Shown: positions 40,721 to 52,135, numbered from the stretch's first letter. The stretch is 60,000 nt of DNA from Strigamia acuminata (GCA_949358305.1 OX442314.1:42232581-42292580); one strand, 5' to 3'. The notes: generated from the sequence alone by a model not told the origin. Made by a program: numbers and translations.

Positions 40721-41289
40721 TGTGAGAGTGGACGGACATTGTTCGGGCACTGGAATGCCTAAACAGCGCCGGACGCTCGACACGTATAGATAGGAGACTA
40801 CAAGAGACTGTGTTTGAGGTTTTAGGCCTTTATTCAGTTGTCTAGGGGTCAATATCTTGTGTCTCTCCCATGCTCCTGCTGCATAGCTGTAGCAGACCTG
40901 TGACCACACACGGCACACACGTGGTTAGGGTTAACCTGGTTGTGCGGCGTGGTCATGTCGATGTTCATTTGGCCCATGGTAATCGCTCACGGTACTGGGA
41001 CTGGCGTACCGGCCAAGTCCCTAAGTGACACCATGGTGAACAAGAGTGTGGACCGGTCTGATGTTGGTCAGGACCGTTCCTGTGGAACTCTGGCCAGAAA
41101 CAGGATGTTGGGCCTTTTATAGCTCACTCTTGCACCATGGGTACGAGAGTACCTCTTCCCATTGGTTGTGGGGTTGGTGACCGGATATGACGTCATCCTG
41201 GTCACCATCCCTCAACCGTCAACGCCACCTGGCGGGTGGGGTTCGGCTGGGCCATGTGGGCGTGTTGCAGTGGCCGATAATCGGTCACA
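40721..41289 (-). repeat. Solo LTR (569 bp) with 4-bp TSD
   Basis: Minus-strand start TGTGACCGATTATCGG and end CTCACA. Flanked by agga at 40,717-40,720 and 41,290-41,293. It shares the gcctttatt..gtctaggggt block with 51,494-52,114, so it belongs to a related family. Confidence 0.7.
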
Positions 41290-41420
41290 AGGAGACGAAT
41301 AAAAAATAATAATAATTGAACCGCGACTGACGGACTGACCGCAAACTGCGTCGCTCACCTTGGTGTCCATCTTCTCGGCCGGAAGAACACCGGTTATTCC
41401 CACGTAAAGCGCACGTAATC

Positions 41421-41947
41421 GCACGTAGATCGTCTGTGACAATTACATCTGCGGCAGTCCTACTAGAAAAAAGTATTAGATAAATAAAACCTATCAATCA
41501 ATTAATTCTCTCATCGGGACGAGTCGCTCCCCAGTTAGTTATTTCGTTTTGAGTTCAGCAGTGAAAATCATCAATTGCAATGTCGTGGAAATCGCACAAG
41601 AGACATGAGTCCTGACTTGCGCTTCCTTAGGCTTCTCGGCAGAACTACTGATTTTAAGCTTCAACCAATTTCTCAGAATAAATGTATTTTGAATCAATAC
41701 TCACTTATCACATGCGATTATTTTGACGTAAATCAAGCAGATAATCCAGCAAATAATCCAGCACTAATATTATTAACTTAGTACCGGTACCGGACAAACA
41801 AATAAATAATGAACTCCACCACGAAAAGATCAGACCGCGCATGCCCGCGTAGATCGTCTGTGACGATTACATCTGCGGCGGTCATACTAGAAAAAAGTAT
41901 TAGATAAATAAAACCTATCAATCAATCAATCCACTCATCGGGACGAG
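41421..41947. repeat. Pair of ~103-bp direct repeats 424 bp apart
   Basis: The repeats are at 41,421-41,523 and 41,845-41,947 (gtagatcgtctgtgac(a/g)attacatctgcgg ... ctcatcgggacgag) and are about 92% identical. The 320 bp between them holds no gene. They could be LTRs of a tiny element or a duplication; I see no TSD. Confidence 0.7.
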
Positions 41948-43029
41948 AAATATAAAAATTAAATGCTGGAAAATGACCACTAGATGATTGATGAAAAGGA
42001 AAAAAATGATAGAATGGAATACGAAGAAGCTAATAATGAAGAAAATGAAATAGATGCTAAAATTGAGGACATTCAGAGGCCAGGCAGCAGTGCAAGTTTA
42101 CAACTTACCAGTTCAAGTCCAGAACTTGTCAGATTAGTGACCAAAGCAGGATTCAGTTTGGCAGTACTTGTCACATAAATGCATGCGTAAATGTGATTTG
42201 CAGCAGCAAACTTTGGTTCTGTAGCAGGAGCAGTTAAAATTGGACCTTGAAAGGTTTAATCTTGAGCGGGGAAAAATGGGCGGCAGCAGATGATGAATGA
42301 ATAAGATTGCTCAGGCATCAGTTGCCCTGTTAGCAAAACTTCACCCTTACTGCAGAAAAATTAAAAACAGTTATGTTGTATTAAAAAATGTAAAACACTA
42401 ACACGTTCTAACTGGGTGGTCCAAGAGATTTTCACTTTATTTGCCTAGGCACACTTCAATTCGGCGTAGAGATGCTGCGCAGACAGCGTAATTTAGTGGA
42501 ACAAAGCATTTTGCTGCACTAAGCGGTTAATTAACGCCCTCACCCCAGCTAATATTGGGGTGAACCATGCTAGGGGAGTTTTTCTCCCCTAATTATGTAA
42601 CTTGGTTTGGCGTGTGCCAAACCAAAATAAAACAAAATAAAATGCAATATACAATATTTCTTCCGTGGTGACGTTTTCATTAAATAAATACACCAAAATT
42701 AAATAAAAACGACTCAGGGTCACCGCATTTCCCTCCTTTTTATTTAAATTTTACAAGATTTTTACAAAAGAGAATAAAAAGAATGAATAAAGTTAAAAGA
42801 AAATGAAATGTTGTTAGATATATTTGTATGAAATAACAATACTTGAGATTGATCAATATTGTATAGTTAAATTGCTTTGTTATAAATGACCATTATTGTG
42901 TGCGTGTTCGGTTGCAAATCATCATGTCGTATCATGTGTTTATTTCTTTATGAGACTTTACAAATATTGGACAACAAATGTCTTTTTTCTTCTTTAGGAT
43001 TTTTAATCCTTAGGCCGAGGTCTTCAAAG
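41948..43029. other. No gene; two adjacent hairpins at 42,571-42,626
   Basis: taggggag / ctccccta (42,571-42,592) and the perfect ttggtttggc-gtgt-gccaaaccaa (42,603-42,626) sit 11 bp apart, followed by aataaaac. The remainder is AT-rich without motifs. Confidence 0.5.
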
Positions 43030-43877
43030 TTGGGCTCGGGCAATGCCGGGCAGCTTCTTTGGCGACCCGTCACTTGGCGACTTTTGCACTTTCTTTAGTG
43101 CGCTGAGTGATGCGGCTGCGGTTGCTCTGGTGGCGGGCGGAGGAGGGGCTCCAGCCGGTCGTGCTTTCGCACGCTCTTGGTGCTGAGCCTAACGTGCCCT
43201 TAACATAACGTAACGTAATCTAAACTAACGTGTCCTTAACCTAACGTAACGTAACCTAACCTAACGTGTTCTGCCAAATGAAATATTTGGGCGCGTCGTA
43301 TAAATTTGTGAGTTTTCACTGTGTCAAATTGACATTTTTGGCAGTTTAAGTTTACTTCAGTTGTGGGGTCCACACTGATAATTAATTGCGGGCGAGTTTT
43401 CACTAGATAATGCTTGGTTCGTTTTACGAAGCTGCCGGATACAAGGGGTCTGCTTCTTTTCCTGTCGTTCTTCCACCAAGAATACTGCACTGTCCAGGTT
43501 GGTTCCGAGCCCGGAGTTCGGTAAATCAAATCCGGCTTAGCCAGAGTACGCCTCATGTTACAATGGGAAGGTGGCACGCTTCATGTTTCACAATGAATCG
43601 ATTCACTGTGACAGCATCACCAAAGAAGACCTGGAACTGTTCAGGGAGAGAGACGGGTGTTAAATCAGTAAGATTCCAAAATGTCTTGTTGGGTGCCAAC
43701 CCCTGAATACGGCGCGTGCACAGCTTGATATCTCCACGACGAAGAGCACCTCTCATCCAGGTGACCCCACCTTGAGCACAAAGGACACAATTCAAAATTG
43801 GGAAAATTCCGATCCATAAGGTGATCGCGGTGGTAATGAGGCATCAAAATCGATCCCTCGGTGATTGTATTGCACAT
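43030..43877 (-). pseudogene. Degenerate zinc-ribbon/Pro-Ala-rich ORF, relative of the 52.6-kb ORF
   Basis: Minus reading from 43,877 gives NFPNFELCPLCSRWGHLDER. After a frame change it gives SLPEQFQVFFGDAVTVNRF (compare LEEWFVMFMTLPGQ in the 421-aa protein). Further on (about 43,180-43,035) comes a Pro/Ala-rich stretch (QERAKARPAGAPPPPATRA). Order and composition parallel the 421-aa ORF. Several frameshifts make it dead. Confidence 0.38.
43186..43270. repeat. Degenerate cctaacgtaacgtaac tract (telomere-like)
   Basis: About 85 bp of cctaa / cgtaa variants (cctaacgtgcccttaacataacg ...). It resembles decayed TTAGG-type arthropod telomere repeats, but also a simple microsatellite. Confidence 0.45.
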
Positions 43878-44504
43878 AATAAATCTTGATCAGAGATATC
43901 TCTTGGTTGTTTACATTTAAAATCCATTTTATTTATAAAGGGCAGTCACAATAATTACTATTTTCAAATTCAAGTGCACTGGGTGACTGTTTTTTGTTTA
44001 TTTCTAAAGTGCAAAGTCACAGTAAATTTTCAAATCAAATTGCACCATTTGATATGCTAGCTTAATGTAACTAACATCAGTTAGTTCTTAAGTTTCTTGC
44101 AGCAATAAGCAATATATATTGCGATATGCTTAAAAGCCGCTACCATAATCAGAAGATGCACTGTTAACAGTAACTAACAAACCTTGGTGTACCTAATTAT
44201 CATTAACTACTAGAGGAATTTCATCATATAGCTTATGAATAGACTCTTCATCACCTCCTTCTACCACACCAATGAAGGGTTTAGGGATTTGTTAATTCGA
44301 TTGACTGGTTTTTTTCTATCCTCTACAGCTGCATGAATGGGAAATTGAAATGTTAATTCTGCGAGAGAAGTTGATCGATTAAGAGTGCGACAATCAACAA
44401 TCGATGGCAGCAGTTGCAAATTTTCCATTTTTTCTAAATGTGTCAAGCGGAAATGGGGTCTAAAAGAGAAGCTTTGCACAAGTCTCGTAAGGAGGATGTG
44501 GTTG
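43878..44504. other. No gene supported
   Basis: The frame at 44,261-44,479 (minus) includes LQLLPSIVDCRTLNRS but has no recognised motif. Bases 43,992-44,022 (gtttatttctaaagtgcaaagtcacag) repeat 889-916 near the Harbinger fragment. Confidence 0.35.
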
Positions 44505-46710
44505 AGTGAGGTTGTGTAACGTGTAAGATTTATTCTTTTTCCAAATCAAATCGTGTTTTTGCTTGTGTGAACCCCGTACTCGGCGACGATGTACTCGCTC
44601 GACAATGGAGGCTCGTTGACTCAACCGTCTGTCCTTTCACGATGATTTTACTCTGAATTTTGACCTCGCTGTTACATTTTGACGCTCTAAAATGTCGTGT
44701 GGTGCAGGAATTGTTTGAAAGAGAAGTTGTTTTATAGACTTAGGTATATTTTCATCGCGATGAACATAACAAAGTAACCTGAAATGTTATATACCGGTAG
44801 GCCTACTTCTAAGAATTCAAGTGTTTTTATTTTTTTCGATTCAAAAAGGTTCCTTCAATGTTCGTGTTTAAACCTTTACTTTACCTTTAAAAATTATTTT
44901 ATATATACTTAATTTTTGTAAATTGATGGTCTATTGTTATTTTTATAATTAAGACCGAATTTGTTTGACTTGATTTGTTAGGGGTGTAAAATCCAACTCT
45001 CTACCTCCACGTGGTCACCCCTGGATAAACTGAGCACATTACTTGTCTCGGTGAAACCAGAAGAGAGCCCTGGTCATTTCAAAATTTCTGTCACATCATC
45101 TAGTTGTGTTGTAAGCCCACATTCAAGAAGGAATGTGGCATTTACAATTCTCATTGTATTGTTAGCCCACATTCCACAATGATTGTGGCATTTACATGAC
45201 CGTATTGTAAGACTGCATTCCTACATGAATGTAGCATTTACTTTATATATTTTCAAGTTTCTAAATATTTGTTCTGGTGTATTTTTTTTGTCCACTATTT
45301 CTGATGAAAAGGTTATACATAAATTTAACCCAGAGTAATTCTTCTATTCCCGATAAATGTTGAAAAATATCTTTCTTTTAGTATTCTCTATTGAATGGTT
45401 CACACAGATTTGAATTCTCTATTTCCAACACCTTTTAATTTTTTTTTTAGTTTAACTAAATGACCCTTTATCAAAGTTATTGTTGTCATTCACTCAATTG
45501 ATGTAGATTTTGTTGATGTTAGTTCATAACGATTGAAAAATTGAGAAATATGATGTTACATATTTGACTTAATTTAAAGTGATAAAACTTGAAATATTAT
45601 TAAGTGATCAATCATTTCCATGAATTGGAAACTGCCTTGCTGTCATCTTTTTCTATTGATGCAAATTTGTAGACTGGGTTCAACAGATCCACGCTTGCTG
45701 CCAGGTAGACATTTTGTACTCTACAAGTATTCTGTTGTCTTGGTCTAAGAATTCTGATGTACTATCGAATTTAATCTCTGCTATTTCCCATAATACAAAG
45801 GGGTCGTGGGTTATTTGTTTCCACTGTCAAAGGTGGAATACATGTTGCTGCAAAAATTCTAGCTGCTACTGTATGACTTAATAGTCGTGCAGCTAATTTC
45901 ATTGAGCTGGAAGGAGGCAAAATCGTATGCTTATCTGTCAATTGTGGTGCGAGCCTAAGTTCATTCTTGCTGTCAGACTCATAAGAAGCAACATCATGGT
46001 CCCATTCAGCAACACCCCCAGCAGTGTCTAAATGGTATTTCTTGAGGCACTTCTTGTAGAACTTCTAATTTTTTGGAAAAGAAATTCTCCAAGCAGTCCT
46101 GATTTAACCGACTTGTAAATAAGTACTTGGACGGTTTGGAAGTACTTATACAATCCATGCAGAGATTCGATTAATGTAATAAAACTTTTCTGAAATGGAA
46201 ACATGTACTTGTTTTTTCCAACACGAAGTTTGGCCACAGCTCGCTTCAGCAATTCCAGGCGTTGGTTTTGATTGGTGAATTCCAAATTATTTTTGCCACT
46301 ATTTTTCTTATCGACAGGCATGCGAGAATTTAGGACATCAAAGCCATCATTAACAAACTGCTTATTATGGCTCTCTGCTGATCGCGAGCTGCCGTGCTCG
46401 TTAAAACGACAGTTATCGATGGACTTTTCTGTTTTTTCGAGACATTAATTATCTGTCAATTGTAGTTCATTCTTGCTGTCCGACTCATAAAAAGCAACAT
46501 CATGGTCCCATTCAGCAATACCAGTGTCTAAATAGTATTTCTTGGGGTTATTTCGAAAGCAGTTATGTACATGCGGGGATCAAAAAGCCAAAAAAATTAA
46601 TTGCTATTAAATTTAAAAAAAAGGTTTATCTAATGCCATGCCCAAATGTTTTGACAACGCAACATTTGTTGTGGCCACGTCACAAACAAAATCAACTTGC
46701 ATGACATGTG
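44505..46710. repeat. 2.2-kb P-like repeat, copy B
   Basis: Collinear with 37,272-39,435 at perhaps 85-90%, without the MITE. It has extra sequence around 45,330-45,600 and 46,020-46,330 that is missing in copy A. Confidence 0.75.
46028..46321 (-). pseudogene. P-element/THAP9-like transposase fragment
   Basis: The 97-aa frame includes KYMFPFQKSFITLIESLHGL, then LIYKSVKSGLLGEFLFQKIR. The 'PFQkg...s..sL..l' and 'tsrLnQD.lEnfFs.iR' blocks of P-type transposases align in order. It is one internal exon-like block only. Confidence 0.55.
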
Positions 46711-47067
46711 TGTCTGTGTGAACGGTGTGAAGAAGTAGCAAAGAGTGAGCAATAAATGGATTTATTGCTCAAAGCTGGGCCGGAAAATCGGCCAGTGCGC
46801 GTGCATGGCGTATGCCCTGGCACACTTTGACCCTAGCAACAGTGCAATTTGGAGACTTGTCCTAGCAACCCCCAAATCCAGGGCTCAAATTACCAGGGCA
46901 GTGGCAATGGCTCCTGTGCAAAATGCCCAAAAGCACAACAGCCGGATACAATGTTATCGGATGCTAATAAAAAAAAAATTAAAAAATGTATTTTTTTTAA
47001 ATCTTACAAAAGAACTTACCCCTTAAAAAATTTTCCTACGTATACCTGGAACCAGCAAAAGATCACC
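46711..47067. other. No gene; repeat shared with 30.9-31.0 kb
   Basis: 46,980-47,067 matches 30,920-31,010 (ttacaaaagaacttacc ... ccagcaaaagatcacc). Confidence 0.5.
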
Positions 47068-48662
47068 GGTAGGGTTTCTCAAAATAGGGGTTTTTGGAAA
47101 AACCGGTATTTCGGTATTCAAAATTTAAAAAAACCGGTAAACCGGTATTTTTCGGTAATTAAGTAAAATAGTATAGCTAATGTAAAATACTTTTATTTTA
47201 ATGGTAATGTTTTAATTGTAATTTTTGTTTATTTTTTTTTAAATATTATTTTCAATGTGTTGTAGAAGTTTGATGAATGTGGGATTGTTTTGTTATCAGG
47301 TGTTGGTTTTATTAGTTGAAATTAAGAATTCTTTTTTTTTAAATTGATAAATTGAGTTTATAAGAATTTTAAATTAAGAAATTCGGTAAATTCTCATTTG
47401 GAAGTTAAAAAATCAATAAATTTTCATTTTTAAGTTAAAAAAACAAAAATTTTCATTTTTAAGTTAAAAAATCGAAAATTTTCATTTTTAAGTTAAAAAA
47501 TCGATAATTTTTTGTTTTAATGTGAAAAAAATCAATTAATTCCTAATTTATACGTATAAAAATCAATAAATTTACATTTTTAAGCTAAAAAGTCAATAAC
47601 TTTGCATTTTAATGTTTAAAAAAATTTCATTCAACATGCGTTGTAAATGTCACTATTGCAGTAACACCTAACGAAAAAAACCGGTAAAAATACCGAATTA
47701 AAGACGGTGTTCGGTATTCGGTATTTTCTTGAAAAATACCGGTTTTTGACACCGGTATTTACCGGTAGAGAAACCCTAATCACCGGCCAGGCCCAAATTT
47801 GCGCAGTCTTTTTTTCGGCTCAAATTTGCGCAGACCCAAATTGGCGCAAAGTGGACCAAATTTGCGCCAAAATAAATAAACTAAATAAAAATACAAGGGG
47901 ACCAAATTTGCGCCGGCCCAGATTTGCGCCGACCCAAATTTGCGCAACATACGGTCATACCCTTAACCCTCTTTGCATTTGCAACCATGTAAAAACTCAA
48001 ATGTTTTATTATATTACATTACAAGCTTTTATTAGGCGTATTAATATTAAAAACATGAACTAGTAATGCTTTATACAAAGAGGAAAGTTGTGATGTAAAA
48101 TTATCATTAAAAAAAATTCAAATTAAAAAATAAAAATATCTTTGGGAATGGTTTATAATTTTGTATTTAATTCTGACATCTATGAAGACTTAACTTGGCA
48201 CATGTAAACACATTGTCTACACATTATTTTGTTTAATTTTTACCAAAACTTATCACTTCCGAGGCCTCCAAGTAGAAGTATTTAAACATTAACTTGTATA
48301 ACAACATTTATAAATAAAAAAAAAATTTGAATTTTCAAGGTTCAATATTTAATATCACCCATTTGATATATTACAAAATTGTGCACACTTGCAAACAATT
48401 AAATTACTTATAAGAAGTGATTGAATGAACATCAATTCAAACAATTTACTGCGCATGCGTTGCGCTAATTTGACCCCGCGCAAATTTGGGCCCAAGAAAA
48501 ATATATTAAATATAAACAACGCAAATTTGGGTCGGCGCAAATTTGGGTCGGCGCAAATTTGAGTCGCGCAAATTTGGTTAGCGCAAATTTGGGTCGGCGC
48601 AAATTTGAATCGCGCAAATACGGGTCGCGCAAATTTGATTTGCGCTAATCTGAACCCTGCCC
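47068..48662. mobile_element. MULE-like element with gcgcaaatttggg tandem termini
   Basis: The 9-bp duplication aagatcacc is at 47,059-47,067 and 48,663-48,671, and 31,000-31,010 shows the uninterrupted site. Termini are ggccaggcccaaatttgcgca and, inverted, gggcagggttcagattagcgca (22 bp or less). Both continue as arrays of gcgcaaatttgggtcg. No transposase. A hAT element sits two bases inside the left end. Confidence 0.75.
47070..47778. mobile_element. 709-bp hAT-type MITE, rich in accggtatt
   Basis: Termini tagggtttctc / gagaaaccta-type inverted ends. A perfect 8-bp duplication atcaccgg lies at 47,062-47,069 and 47,779-47,786 and straddles the MULE boundary. The interior consists of accggtatt / aaattttcatttttaagtt repeats. 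Confidence 0.88.
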
Positions 48663-48676
48663 AAGATCACCTTCTA

Positions 48677-48821
48677 TACTCTTTCCACACTCAAGGTTGA
48701 CCCTGGAAGCTGGGCTCCCATTGGCCTACTTAGAACTGCAATGTAACTATATTGCATTGCATTTCTAAGTAGGCCAATGGGAGCCCAGCTTCCAGGGTCA
48801 ACCTTGAGTGTGGAAAGAGTA
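48677..48821. mobile_element. 145-bp palindromic MITE (tactctttccacactcaagg termini)
   Basis: 63-bp arms are practically perfect. TA lies at 48,675-48,676 and 48,822-48,823. 31,005-31,023 (caccttctagaacccagtc) is the empty site. Confidence 0.9.
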
Positions 48822-48959
48822 TAGAACCCAGTCTTTAAACAGGTGGTCCGAAGGAAAAAGAATATTGCATTCGTTGCATCTAAAAACGTATACATGTTTT
48901 AAAAATTTTGTCTAAAGTCCTGGCTCTCCTGAGCTTCATTGAGAGGAATTGTCTTGGGC

Positions 48960-49984
48960 CACACATAATATACTGACACTAATGAACGTGCGCGATTTTC
49001 TGATCCCCTCCTTCTTCGTTCATCCTGTTGACGGAGGTTTTCTCTTTCGCGTCTGGTCTTTTCCTCACGCTCGCGCAGGAAATCCTCTCGATGTCTGTTC
49101 CAAGCTTCTTTGTTTTCCTCCCGTCGTTGGAAGTAGTTTCTTCGATAATCGTCCCAATTTTCTTGATTCTTATCGCGTCTGCGACGATCTTCTCGGTGAT
49201 CTGGACGTTTGCGTACATCTTCTCTTCTTCAACTGGTCGACGGGGCGTCCCTGGGTTGATGTCGCGATGTTTGTGGGTTCTCCGTTTTTCCGAGGCGAGA
49301 GAAAGCGCTTGGTTTGGCCAGGCGTTTCTTTGTGGCGGGTTTCTTACTTTGTGCGCTGTTGGAAGTGCTTGGTTTGTCCAGGCATTGTTTCTTCGCTGAG
49401 CAACCTCCTTTATCGTGCTCGTTGGAAAGACGCTTCTCGGCCTTCTGGCGTTTGCGACCGAAGAAGCCCAAAAAATGCAGTTGGTGCATCGCTCGTTGCG
49501 AGGTGATAAACCCGTGTCTTGGTCTCCAATCTGGGCGGTCGGGTCGGTTGTCCCGGATCTGCTGGAGCCAAATCTTGATTTCCTCAGTCGAGTAACCGTC
49601 CGGCTGTAGGTAATCGAAAATCTCGTCGTGAGCGGTCCGTCTCACCTCCTCGTAGTACGCCATATGGATTTGGTGTTTCTCTTCCTCAGTTTCGGCGTCG
49701 CGCCATTGTTCGTACACTTCCCATCCTCTTTGATCGTCCGGGAAGGCGGCTCGGATTAGTGGATTTGGGATTGGCGCCGGTGGATCCATATTTCTTGAAA
49801 TAACCGCCCGCAAAGCTGCCTGGTATTGTCGCGGCATGTAGTGAATCAACGTTTGCTGGCTGGACCAGTAGCGGCTGATCGCACGGGACAGTAAGAGGCG
49901 AATCTTCCATGGTTCGAAGTCGACTGATTCTTCAAGCGCTTGTCGGAACAGTATGGGGATGACTTCGGGTCGATTTGTCCCCAC
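48960..49984 (-). pseudogene. ORF3 homologue of a second, decayed retrotransposon
   Basis: The frame from 49,984 to 49,229 (251 codons) aligns with residues about 30-240 of the 950-aa ORF3: AETEEEKHQIHMAYYEEVRR, DGYSTEEIKIWLQQIRDN, WRPRHGFITSQRAMHQLHFL and a basic KRQKAEKR region. There is no ATG near its start; the first codon is GTG and the protein probably starts in an upstream exon (50,428). A TGA at 49,229-49,231 interrupts it, and the same frame runs on as an Arg/Glu-rich stretch (RREENKEAWNRHREDF) to about 48,960. Together with the pol tail at 50,648 it preserves the pol-ORF3 order. Confidence 0.7.
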
Positions 49985-50272
49985 GTAGTGCGATATCCGT
50001 CCTAAATATTAGAATATTAAGGAATATATTAGAACCGTTGATTAATTTGTCATATTTTTTAGAGATTCTTTCGTCTAACACAAGATGGCGTCATGGTCGG
50101 CCATGTGCTTTTCGACCACGTGTCTCAAAGTTACTTTTTTCTTTCGGCATTTGATTAATTTTGACAATTTGTCACTTAACGTTAAATTATTTCTTCGTTC
50201 GTGGTCAGTCCACGAACTTATTTCGTATTTTTAATTAACGATAATTGAATTTTTCTATTCTTTTCTACTTAC

Positions 50273-50428
50273 TTGTACGTCGGGTTGGGCATCGGGTTCA
50301 TCGGGTTCATCCCAATTTCCCTCTTCGTTGTTTATGACTATTTGTAATAAGTCCACCTGGTCTTCGTCATCATCCTCGGAAGCGTTGTTTATGGCTCGTT
50401 CAATTTCTTTCTTCCAATCATTTCTCAT
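50273..50428 (-). CDS. Candidate acidic leader exon of the ORF3 homologue
   Basis: 52 codons from ATG 50,428: MRNDWKKEIERAINNASEDD, then an acidic stretch ending NWDEPDEPDAQPDVQ at a GTAAGT donor (50,272). The nearest acceptor is TATTTAG at 50,002, giving a 271-bp intron in phase 0. The joined frame reads YRTTWGQIDP, close to the RNTWGALSP start of the 950-aa ORF3, before a frameshift leads into the 251-codon frame. Confidence 0.45.
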
Positions 50429-50647
50429 TTTCGGAAATTATTTTGATACTTTGATTTTTACGGCTGCTTCGTGGTGATCGTCGCTTGGCCGGAGATGACA
50501 GTGATAAATGTGGGTCGGGTTAGAGGTTAACTATTAGTCTCATGTCATCTTTGATTGGTTTGGCCAATTAAGACGCATTGTGGGACGTAACAGGTGTCCC
50601 CCCTGTGGTTGTTTTTATCGATTGTTTGAGACAATGGCCGGAGTCGC

Positions 50648-50986
50648 TTATTGTTTTCCGACGAGTTTTCCGTCTTTTATGAACGGGTTTGGCTTGTGCC
50701 GGCGCATGCCGTAGATTTTATCAGGTTTGGGGATTCTTGGGGTCTTATTTTTGTTTGATTGCTTTCCTTTTTTAGGAGATTCTTCGACTATTTCCTCCCT
50801 CTCCGAAATGTCATCCGGGGCGTCGGCCGTTTCGCGTAACTCGTCTTGAACTAAACTGGACGGGCCAGTTTGTTCATCATTCAATGCTAATGTAGAATTA
50901 TATTTGCCTGTGTCTGTGCCACTTCTGAAGTTTTCAAGGTTTTTAAAAAAAACAGCTGAGTTTAACTTCTGAATAATTGCTAGCAA
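50648..50986 (-). pseudogene. Pol C-terminal tail of the second retrotransposon
   Basis: It ends MRRHKPNPFIKDGKLVGKQ, against LRPHRSNPFIKDGKVVGKE at the end of the intact Pol. The preceding 80 residues are acidic and Ser-rich linker. The catalytic domains are gone. Confidence 0.8.
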
Positions 50987-51493
50987 AAACTTAATTTGCT
51001 TGTTTAAACTTTAAAACAATCGTTTGCCAGGTTCTGTGGTTCTATATCGACAACAGAATGCTGGTTGAATCCAATTAATGGAGCAGCGAAATTTAGAAAT
51101 AAGGCGGTCTGGTGAGGGGACTGTCGTGAATGTAGCAAACCAAGTGTGTCTGCCCGTGGTTGAAATATCCATAATATAACAAATATTAACTTACTTGTTA
51201 GAAACAAAAAGTTTACTGGCGAACCGGAGGTGTTGTTAGGCTTATCTATTACAACTAAATGTGTTAAATTGACGTATTTACACATTTTGCCACCATAGGC
51301 CAAGCTTCAAATTGATGCCTCTCTCAGCGCACAATAAATGAACAATTTGTGTACAACTACATTTCAAAAGTTTAGCAGATTGAGCTGCTGTACATTGAGA
51401 GGAGGAATTTTCACACACAATATACTGACACTAATGATAGTTGATTAGAAAAAGGAAAACAAACGCTAAAATCTAAAAAAAATATTCTAAAGT
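50987..51493. other. Unassigned
   Basis: A minus frame at 51,004-51,303 contains HSRQSPHQTALFLNFAAPLI but no known motif. 51,435-51,485 repeats 30,206-30,258. Confidence 0.35.
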
Positions 51494-52114
51494 TGTGAGT
51501 GTTCGGACGGACGCCACGTGGTCGGGGGAGAGCCACGGAGGCGCTGGTCGCAACACACACGATAAAACAAACCACGAAATACACGGAGACACAATAGTTT
51601 TGGTTATTGGCTTTATTAGATGTCTAGGGGTATGATGCAGTGTCCCATAGTGTATTTCCCAAGGCGGCGGTTCCTTCGAACCGTCCCTAATCAGACCGCG
51701 TGGCACGGCGGCCATCGGCCGCCATGACACACGAGGTCGGTAATCGGTTTTGGGCCACGCCGCCGAAGTTACGGTTAACGTCCGGCGGACGTGGCGCAAC
51801 TGGACGCTCAGGTCCCGGCGGGCGACATCATCGCCACGCCGATAGTTTGGGTTATCTTTGCAGCCAGTTTCGGAGGCGGTCGCGATGCGACCGTTTGCCT
51901 TGCTGGTTGCTGAACAACTCTCTTGTCCCTACGGGGACCAACCACTTCCGGAAGGGCGACTTCCGGGGCCTGATCCTGCTTGACCAAAGGCCCGCAGCTC
52001 CACCTGGTTGCGGAGGACCGCAACAGGCTGCGCGAGATACGAGAGGCGCTGGAGCTGCGCCAAGTGCATTGCCGTTGCAGTGCAGCGACCCGTGCGCAGG
52101 GGCAGCTGGTCACA
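51494..52114 (-). repeat. LTR (621 bp), probable 3' LTR of the gag/zinc-ORF element
   Basis: The minus strand starts TGTGACCAGCTGCCCC and ends GAACACTCACA, with an AATAAAGCC signal near 51,610. A purine tract precedes it on the element side. No matching TSD on both sides, as expected when internal sequence follows. Confidence 0.7.
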
Positions 52115-52135
52115 TTTCCCCCCCCTGGAAAAAGG
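52115..52135 (-). other. Polypurine tract
   Basis: Minus strand CTTTTTCCAGGGGGGGGAAA directly before the LTR start. Confidence 0.65.

Noticed and set aside
48949-49506. 185-codon plus-strand ORF
   Set aside because: Antisense shadow of the ORF3 homologue, which has supported homology on the minus strand.
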